Below are positions 57,531-64,000 of a stretch of DNA of 64,000 nucleotides, one piece after another. The position numbers were made by a program, and so were the translations under genes. The first letter of the stretch is position 1, and every line of letters begins with the position of its first letter. Source of the stretch: Athripsodes cinereus (lineage: Eukaryota; Arthropoda; Insecta; Trichoptera; Leptoceridae). The DNA lies in NCBI GenBank assembly GCA_947579605.1, contig OX388305.1, forward strand, positions 22,085,542 to 22,149,541, in the 5' to 3' direction. The notes below the pieces were generated by a model. It worked only from the letters and a program-made list of their open reading frames with translations, did not search any database and had not been told where the DNA came from.

Positions 57531-60456
57531 AATGAAAACAAAAGTAACTAGACAATAAGCCAAGTTTAACATACACTTAGGCATGAAAATTTATTTAATT
57601 GATGATCCAAAAACGTTAGAAACGGTCATTTGAATCCTATAAATTCCTGAAGTAAGTACTTCAGGAAACCTTAAAAAATATTGGACTTTGATAGTGAAAT
57701 GACTTGGCAGCGAAGCGGGGTAATTTACACCAATGCAACCTCAACAACTAAAATTCTGTTCAAAATATTGTAAATACACATATTATTTATACTAGAGGCC
57801 AAATAGATAGTACGCGTACAAAAGTTTATTGTACCTACCAACAGAATGAAATGTGGTAAATGGTTAACCGTTACAAGAGCTTTCAGGTTTCACCTGCGAA
57901 CGATTTGTTACTAAAAACATTCACCTAACTATTCTGTTGATGTAAACACATTATGGTTGTATGAACACTGAATAGTGAAAACAACATATAATAATAATAA
58001 CAATACATAAACTGATTGAGCAGTTACTGACATAATCGACAACCGAGTAGATACATACCGACAAACGAGTAGACTCACATAATATACGTATGAGTTGATG
58101 TGGATTTACTTGTTACATTATTGCCTTCTATGTCGGACAGTACCTACTCGATCAAATTAATGATATGAACATAGTACGACACTTGACATATTATCGATAT
58201 TTATTTTATAAACGAAAAGAAAACAATGTAACACGGAAAAGTGTTAAAGATAATTATCAAATAAAGGACAAATTTAATATAAGATTACATCTATAACCTA
58301 GCAAGGAACAATATTTTGTAATCCCACAACTAAGAAAGGAAATATATAAAATGTAAATACGTTATCTCATAAGATATTTTTTAAGCATACTGAGCTTACT
58401 ATGTAAATATAATATAATTATGCAATTTGTTCCTACTTACTTGAACCGAATAAAAAATAGAAAAACATCTGAGCTCCGTATATTAAGTAATAAAATAATG
58501 CAAAATCCTTAACTCACAAAATAATGGAGCCAGTATAATCCAGCAATCTTTCAAGACGTAACACGATTCTATACATAACTTTACCAAAGATATTATCAAA
58601 AATAAAATCTTCCGGATCAGATTTTGCAACTTGACGAATCTTACTTTTTTATTCATGGATTTTATATTAAATGTTCATAACTTCAAAAGTCGAAGTATAT
58701 TCGCGGAACTTTCTGTATTATGACGCTTATAAAAGACAAGTTTTTTTAGTCATTTCCGCTGTCAAAAATAATAATATAACTCTCACAGGATATGAAAACA
58801 CTGAAATCATTTTCCAAGTGGAAGTTCTTTGTTGTGTTTTATAATATTATGTATTATTTTAACGAAGCTTTGGATTTTATGCTTTTGTAACATTCCTATA
58901 ATACTTAAGTTGTGAGGGGCGCTTTACTTTGTACGAAGTGGGTTAAAATGTTAATAAATCCTTAAATAGCGACCACTTTAATGTACTTACTATAATATTA
59001 TACTGTGAGAAATATTGGCGTCGTTTGTATGGGTCAACTAGGGGTCGATATTCAACATTATTATGTAGTTCTAGAAGTACCTACTGCAGTACCTCGATTA
59101 TTCAAGTCGAGATCTTTAAGTGTATAAATATTATTCTGTATGAATAAAATAACGTTAATAAGACAATATTATGTTTCGCTTTAAAAACAAAGGTAAGCAC
59201 AGAAAGTAAGAAACTATAATTGCATAATATTACCAGCACTCCTTCACAAAAGTTTCGCTTTTTAAGGAGGGTAATACAATATAGTACATATTACTTAGGT
59301 ATACTAATGAAATACAATAATATTTAATGTTATCAAAACTTTTTATTGCAAATGAATTGCTTAAATTAAAAGTTAACAAACTTCCTCTCAAATAAACAGA
59401 AAGATTTACGAATAAGTTCTCAACATTCCTCGGAATCTGGAGAATATTTTTTTCAGAACTGAATGTACAGTACATGCTACTATTCTAAACTTGGGTAGGC
59501 TGAGAACGGAACGACGGAACTCGAAATTCTAGGCTTTGGTATGATTTACGCACTAACATAATAATATGTTGGTATTAAGGGGCTTTCAAAAGGGAATCAA
59601 AGACACGTTTGTTTATTGGGCTTTTTACACGATACTCAAAATGTGACACCCTTGAAGTCACGGCATAAGAAAACAACGTTTTACAAGTTGTTCATATATA
59701 TAAATTAAAATAAATAAATATTCTTCCGTTAATGCAAAAACAGCAAAATAAGAAGAAAGTTTATAGTTAGTCCTCTACATATGATTTAATATCTTACCGA
59801 ACTCTCAATATGTCTCTACAAAGGATAATGTAGGTATGTGCTGTACAAATTGTTCACTCAAGTCTCCTTACTTCAATATTGCTTGCGTGCAGCTTTCACT
59901 AAACAATGTACTCGGAGAATATTGTATGTATATACTTACATTATTAGTGGTAGGTACATGGTATGTATCATTAGGTAGGTACCTACTAACTATGCACACA
60001 CATCTACCCAGCATGTAGTGATTAATTGAATCCCGCGGGGAATTTTATATTTGATACTTGTACAGTATGACTCGGAATTATTTTTATAATAATTATGTAG
60101 GTATCATGATAGTGTTAAGGCTAAATTATATGCACTTTTGCATATTTTGTCTTATTTATAGATTTTGCATAGGTATATTTTAATTAAAAAATTACTGATG
60201 AGACACATTTACGCAACTTTTTTAGGTACACATAATTATTTAGTTAAAAAAATTGCAGCCTAGCAATTAATTAACAATAGATATGACAAATTTTAGAAAG
60301 CACATAATCTAAATAAAAGCCATCCTTAATTTCTAGCCAAATTGCGAAATTGAATCTACATTGAACAATTTGCATTTCCAAAGCAAGTAGCAATTGTGTC
60401 GGTATATAATATTTTTATACACTGCATTTCTTCAATATTAATCAATGTATATATCT
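57531..60456. other. Long AT-rich stretch
   Basis: No coding or repeat signal that I can support. Confidence 0.3.
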
Positions 60457-60610
60457 ATACCATCAAGGTATATCTCACGGTAAACTTACTTTTCATATCA
60501 TTAAACTTGCATATTTGTATGTTTTTTATGCACATTTCCGCTTGTTCAAGTGGAATATAATGTTATGAGATGTTGTCTGGATGGTTATTTATTGCGAAGT
60601 CACAACAATT
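60457..60610 (-). repeat. Family A dispersed repeat, very worn
   Basis: TATACCATCAAGGTATATCT at the start and GTCTGGATGGTTAT...TTGCGAAG later keep the family order at low similarity. Confidence 0.3.
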
Positions 60611-61163
60611 TTATCAGAAGTTTTATTCAATTAAATATTGTAAATTTTACTTATTTCAAATATGATGACAAACCACAATTTACACTTATTAATTATTAAA
60701 TAGAAGAAGTATCTAGACGAAATGACGGAACTCTATTATAACTAGGTATGTCTTACTCGAAACAAATGATAATAATAAGAATCATGTATGGAGATGGTAC
60801 TCTGTATAATTATATAGGTATTAAGAGAGATCGCCTTATCAACTATTACCTATGCAAACATCAGCTCACACCATTGTCCAGTGACATGCATACACCATGA
60901 ACTTTGCAATACACGCATGCACTCATGCACGCATGAACAAGTTACAACATGAAATAAGTAGGTACTAGGTACGGAGTGAAACTATCACACACATTGTACG
61001 TTGGTACATACATTTTAATTGATAAACAAAACTAAAATTCCATCGATAGGCAAAGTAAACATTGTTTATTGTATATTGTGACAAGGATGTAGATGCCTAC
61101 TGGTTCCATAACAATAATCCAGCCTTAGAATAATATTACAACTATGTAAAGATGATATTATAC
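60611..61163. other. No recognised feature
   Basis: AT-rich sequence. GCATGCACTCATGCACGCATG near 60913 is a short irregular repeat. Confidence 0.3.
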
Positions 61164-61303
61164 TTTAAATAACACACAGTTTACTTTTCACTAAGATTTA
61201 TTGAAATCTCGAGCGCTTTCGTCAATGTTAATAAATTGACATTGATCAAAGCGCTCGAGATTTCAATAAATCTTAGTGAAAAGTAAACTGTGTGTTATTT
61301 AAA
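61164..61303. repeat. Fold-back element, 56-bp perfect arms
   Basis: 61164-61219 and 61248-61303 are exact reverse complements. Pairing continues inward with mismatches through TCAATGT. The arm contains GAAATCTCGAGCGCTTT. No coding content. Confidence 0.9.
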
Positions 61304-61380
61304 TCTCATCGTGTGAAATATCATCATAATGAATTTTCACTCTGTGAATGTACAAACTTTAGAGTTACTATGTATAGAGT

Positions 61381-61446
61381 TCGTCGGTAGCCTGGAGGTA
61401 GAGTCACGGCCTCGTGAGCAGTAGGTCCGTGGTTAAAAAAAAAACT
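61381..61446 (+). repeat. tRNA-derived SINE 5' piece
   Basis: GTCGGTAGCCTGGAGGTAGA carries an A-box-like TAGCCTGGAGG. GGTCCGTGGTT follows where a B box should begin, and the copy then breaks into an A run. Confidence 0.45.
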
Positions 61447-61754
61447 CTTTATAATATAATAGGTATTACTTAAAATGATGATCCTTCAACAAAAACACAA
61501 AATGTGACAAGAGCGGGTACTTAAAATAATAATAGGTATGTACAATTAGATAATGTACATAATTTTCATATACATACACAGATAAATTAACATAATATTA
61601 TTGTCGGCAATATTGGTCTTTCTGTTTTATTGTTGAGGGGGACTTAATTTTTAATTAATTAATCACAATTATCATACATTAAATACATATTATACCCACA
61701 TAATTATTTACAAAAATTTGAAATGCATTAAGTATTTGTAATAAGGGAATATGT
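61447..61754. other. No recognised feature
   Basis: AT-rich sequence with no coding or repeat signal that I can support. Confidence 0.3.
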
Positions 61755-61845
61755 ATGGAAGTGTTTATGACACAGAGATGTTGACCTGCATGTTTATTAC
61801 ATGAAATTAGTCTTCTGGCTATTCCATTATTGGGAGGCTGCTGCA
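61755..61845 (+). repeat. Family A dispersed repeat, fragment
   Basis: GACACAGAGATGTTGACCTG, CATGTTTATTACATG and CTTCTGGCTATTCCATTATT match the family A 3' half. Confidence 0.5.
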
Positions 61846-62297
61846 ACTTAATTTCAGCTATATTGGTGATAAATTGTCCCAACATTATTCCGTTATTATT
61901 GATTGAATTAAGTATTAGTTGAAAAAAAAGATGACGTGATAGTTTGGAGATAAACAGTGATAATATAGATAATATTATTTTAATATAGAAATTGTTTTGC
62001 CTATTAGTTTAGCAACCATTCTGGAGAGATATATCTTAAACTGTTATATTTCTAAAGGCAAGTTATGGTTTTAAATATAAATGGACAAATGAATGCCTTT
62101 GCGACCACTAGGATATAATTAATTTAGAAAATCTTTCTACAAAGTACACATTTAAGCCGTTTGGGTAGAATTGTTTTCATTGGATATTTGTATTTATTCA
62201 TTCATTATTCACTGATGATTGTGATATTTGACTATAACACTATGTACATATTGATAGAAAAATGCATTAAAATAATATATTATCAATATACGGAGGG
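61846..62297. other. No recognised feature
   Basis: AT-rich flank of the LINE insertion. Confidence 0.3.
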
Positions 62298-63585
62298 TGA
62301 ATTTATGTATGGGATGTGCAAGGTGCCTTTCAGAGTGGTAGAGGGTGTGTGGACCAGATCTTCTCCTTGCGAATGGTGACAGAGAAGCTCCTGGAGAAAC
62401 ACCAGAAGCTTTTCTGCGCGTTTGTTGATCTAGAAAAGGCTTATGATAGAGTAGATCGTGAGAAAATGTGGCAAGTACTATCAATGTGTGGGGTGGGTAG
62501 TCGGCTAATTCGCGCCATTGCGTCCCTATATACAGGAAGTTCTGCGTGTGTTAGAGTGAACAATAACCTGTCGGAATGGTTCACATTGACAAAAGGAGTA
62601 AAACAAGGGTGCGTGATGTCGCCATGGCTTTTTAACCTATACATTGATCATTGTATTCGTCCATTGAAAGAACTGAATGGAGGTGTTGATATGAATGGGA
62701 TGAATGTAAGAGCGTTAATGTTTGCCGATGATTTGGTATTGATGGCTGAAAGTGAAAGTGATCTACAGCGAATGATGACGTGTGTGTATGAAAATTGTGC
62801 GATTAATGGATTGAGAATGAATGCAAAAAAGACAAAAATCATGGTGTTTGAAAGAGGAAGTGAGAGAACAGTATGCCAGGTAATGATTGACAACGAAGTG
62901 TTAGAGCAAGTTGACGAATGTGTGTACTTAGGTAGTTTGTTCACGAGAGATGGGAAGTGTGAAAGCGATATTGAAAGGAGAAAAGTTGCTGGCAATAAGG
63001 TAAATGGTGCAATCCGACCAATAATTGCAAATAGAAACATATCCACCACAGCTAAAAGGTTGGTGCACTCTGCTATCTTAGTGCCAACACTTATGTATGC
63101 AAGTGAGACGTGGACATGGTTAAAAAATGATGAGAGTGGCATAAATGCAGTGGAAATGAGATCGTTGAGAAGGATGTGTGGCAAGAGTCTGAGAGATCGT
63201 GTGCGTAACAGTGATATACGAAAGGAATGTGGAATGAAAGTTGGTGTAATAACAAAGATGAATGTAAATAAGTTAAGATGGTTTGGGCACGTGGAAAGAA
63301 TGAATGAGGATAGAATGACTAAGAAGATATATTTGGCTGAGAGGAATGGTGCTCGGAGACGCGGACGTCCGAGGATTAAATGGCAAGATCATTTAAATCA
63401 AATCCTACAGGACGGTCACGTGTTGAGCACATTAAACAGGAGAGCATGCATGAGGAATTGTATGACAGTGACGGAAGCGAAAGATGTATGCAAGGATAGA
63501 AGGAAGTGGCGCTCGATCCTTTCTGCCTACCCCGCGAGGGAAGCGGCGTGATGGTATGTATGTATGTATGTATGTATGAATTTAT
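62298..63585 (+). mobile_element. 5'-truncated LINE insertion with 9-bp target duplication
   Basis: TGAATTTAT occurs at 62298-62306 and again at 63577-63585, bracketing the body. The 3' end is GGCGTGATGGT followed by (ATGT)n. Tandem short tails and 5' truncation fit target-primed reverse transcription, and the enzyme resembles the RTE/BovB type. The clade is inferred from memory of family features. Confidence 0.8.
62307..63551 (+). CDS. Non-LTR reverse transcriptase, 5'-truncated open copy
   Basis: About 414 codons without a stop. The protein starts inside the fingers of the reverse transcriptase (QGAFQSGRGCVDQIF). It has motif A FVDLEKAYDRV (Asp at 62427), motif B GVKQGCVMSP and motif C FADD (62721-62732). 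Then come the thumb (KTKIM, YLGSLF), a region with RWFGHVERM and GRPRIKW, and the C-terminus KWRSILSAYP. The endonuclease domain and the start of the frame are lost by 5' truncation, so the copy cannot move by itself. Lack of stops shows a recent insertion. Upstream the frame closes at TGA 62298 in the target duplication. Fragments of the same family lie at 2077-2244, 2917-3118, 51408-51958 and 55945-56240. Confidence 0.9.
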   Translation, partial: VWDVQGAFQSGRGCVDQIFSLRMVTEKLLEKHQKLFCAFVDLEKAYDRVDREKMWQVLSMCGVGSRLIRAIASLYTGSSACVRVNNNLSEWFTLTKGVKQGCVMSPWLFNLYIDHCIRPLKELNGGVDMNGMNVRALMFADDLVLMAESESDLQRMMTCVYENCAINGLRMNAKKTKIMVFERGSERTVCQVMIDNEVLEQVDECVYLGSLFTRDGKCESDIERRKVAGNKVNGAIRPIIANRNISTTAKRLVHSAILVPTLMYASETWTWLKNDESGINAVEMRSLRRMCGKSLRDRVRNSDIRKECGMKVGVITKMNVNKLRWFGHVERMNEDRMTKKIYLAERNGARRRGRPRIKWQDHLNQILQDGHVLSTLNRRACMRNCMTVTEAKDVCKDRRKWRSILSAYPAREAA

Positions 63586-64000
63586 CACGGAGGCGCATAT
63601 GCATCCTAACGTATTATCTCATTTAGATGGCATAAATAAATTTTAAAATTATCATAATTCTGAGAAGTAGGTACCTACATATGTTTAAAATATGAAGGTT
63701 AAGGGAAAAGCTTTATAATAAATTTATACGAGATACCAAAATCAACGTACAAGTAGTTTCTCAGGCACAAGTACAAAAGATTTTTATATGAAAACATTTT
63801 TACCATAAGTGTTGACTATTGGCATTATCGTTTCGAACCCTGTTTGTTACATTGTTATTAAAAAAGACGAAATATTATGATTAAGCAAAAGTTCACAATA
63901 ATTTCTTTTGATAAAAAGGTCACGAACCTAGAGAGGAGGTCGTCCATAATACTATGTGAAATACGGTTCTTATTATTTACTAGTTCTACGCCCGGTTTCT
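63586..64000. other. No recognised feature
   Basis: AT-rich right end of the window. CACGGAGGCGCATATG directly after the LINE resembles the fold-back family end, weakly. Confidence 0.3.

Noticed and set aside
62648..63184. 178-codon minus-strand frame
   Set aside because: It is the antisense shadow of the LINE reverse transcriptase.
1..64000. CRISPR arrays, bacterial operons, rRNA or intact tRNA genes
   Set aside because: No regularly spaced repeats, ribosome-binding patterns or complete tRNA folds were seen; the sequence is eukaryotic in character.

Overview
The window looks like intron or intergenic DNA from an AT-rich insect genome, most likely Lepidoptera. The reasons are the heavy AT bias, many dispersed short repeats, tRNA-derived SINE pieces, insect-type Ty3/gypsy and non-LTR retroelements, a THAP-domain DNA transposon relic, and no operon-like gene packing. 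The species assignment is inference. No complete host gene is visible; the only candidate host coding sequence is one putative terminal exon on the minus strand (50602-50742), and it is tentative.

Layout. 1-14990 is AT-rich DNA with fragments of one non-LTR (LINE) family, copies of a ~235-bp dispersed repeat (called family A here), a tRNA-like SINE piece and a 73-nt poly(A) run. 15076-17000 holds two non-autonomous DNA transposon candidates with terminal inverted repeats. 17784-17999 is a short repeat turned into a perfect 86-bp-arm hairpin, with a one-armed copy at 34727-34849. 18565-30254 is a complete Ty3/gypsy retrotransposon: 2456-bp LTRs that look identical, 4-bp ACTG target duplication, gag, and pol in the -1 frame joined at a canonical A_AAA_AAC slippery site that abuts the gag stop. 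30259-42872 is again AT-rich with family A copies, a 98-bp tandem duplication and a second LINE relic. 42873-49876 is a second LTR element (1424-bp LTRs with one visible difference, tRNA-Lys(CUU) primer site) that has lost pol and keeps only a frameshifted Gag zinc-knuckle relic. Its primer-binding region is reiterated in four ~77-bp units, and its right LTR is followed by 13 nt of primer-binding sequence. 55358-56944 is a DNA transposon relic with a broken THAP exon and a LINE fragment inside it. 61164-61303 is a second long fold-back. 62307-63576 is a 5'-truncated but open LINE copy with a 9-bp target duplication and an (ATGT)n tail.

How the parts relate. The gypsy element carries the parts an autonomous element needs. 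The second LTR element has none of its own enzymes and would have to be mobilised in trans. Family A shares its 3' end (GGCTACCCC...GCCGTGATGGTATAG) with the LINE family, which fits a SINE-LINE partnership. Most of the unannotated sequence is AT-rich with no coding signal that I can support.
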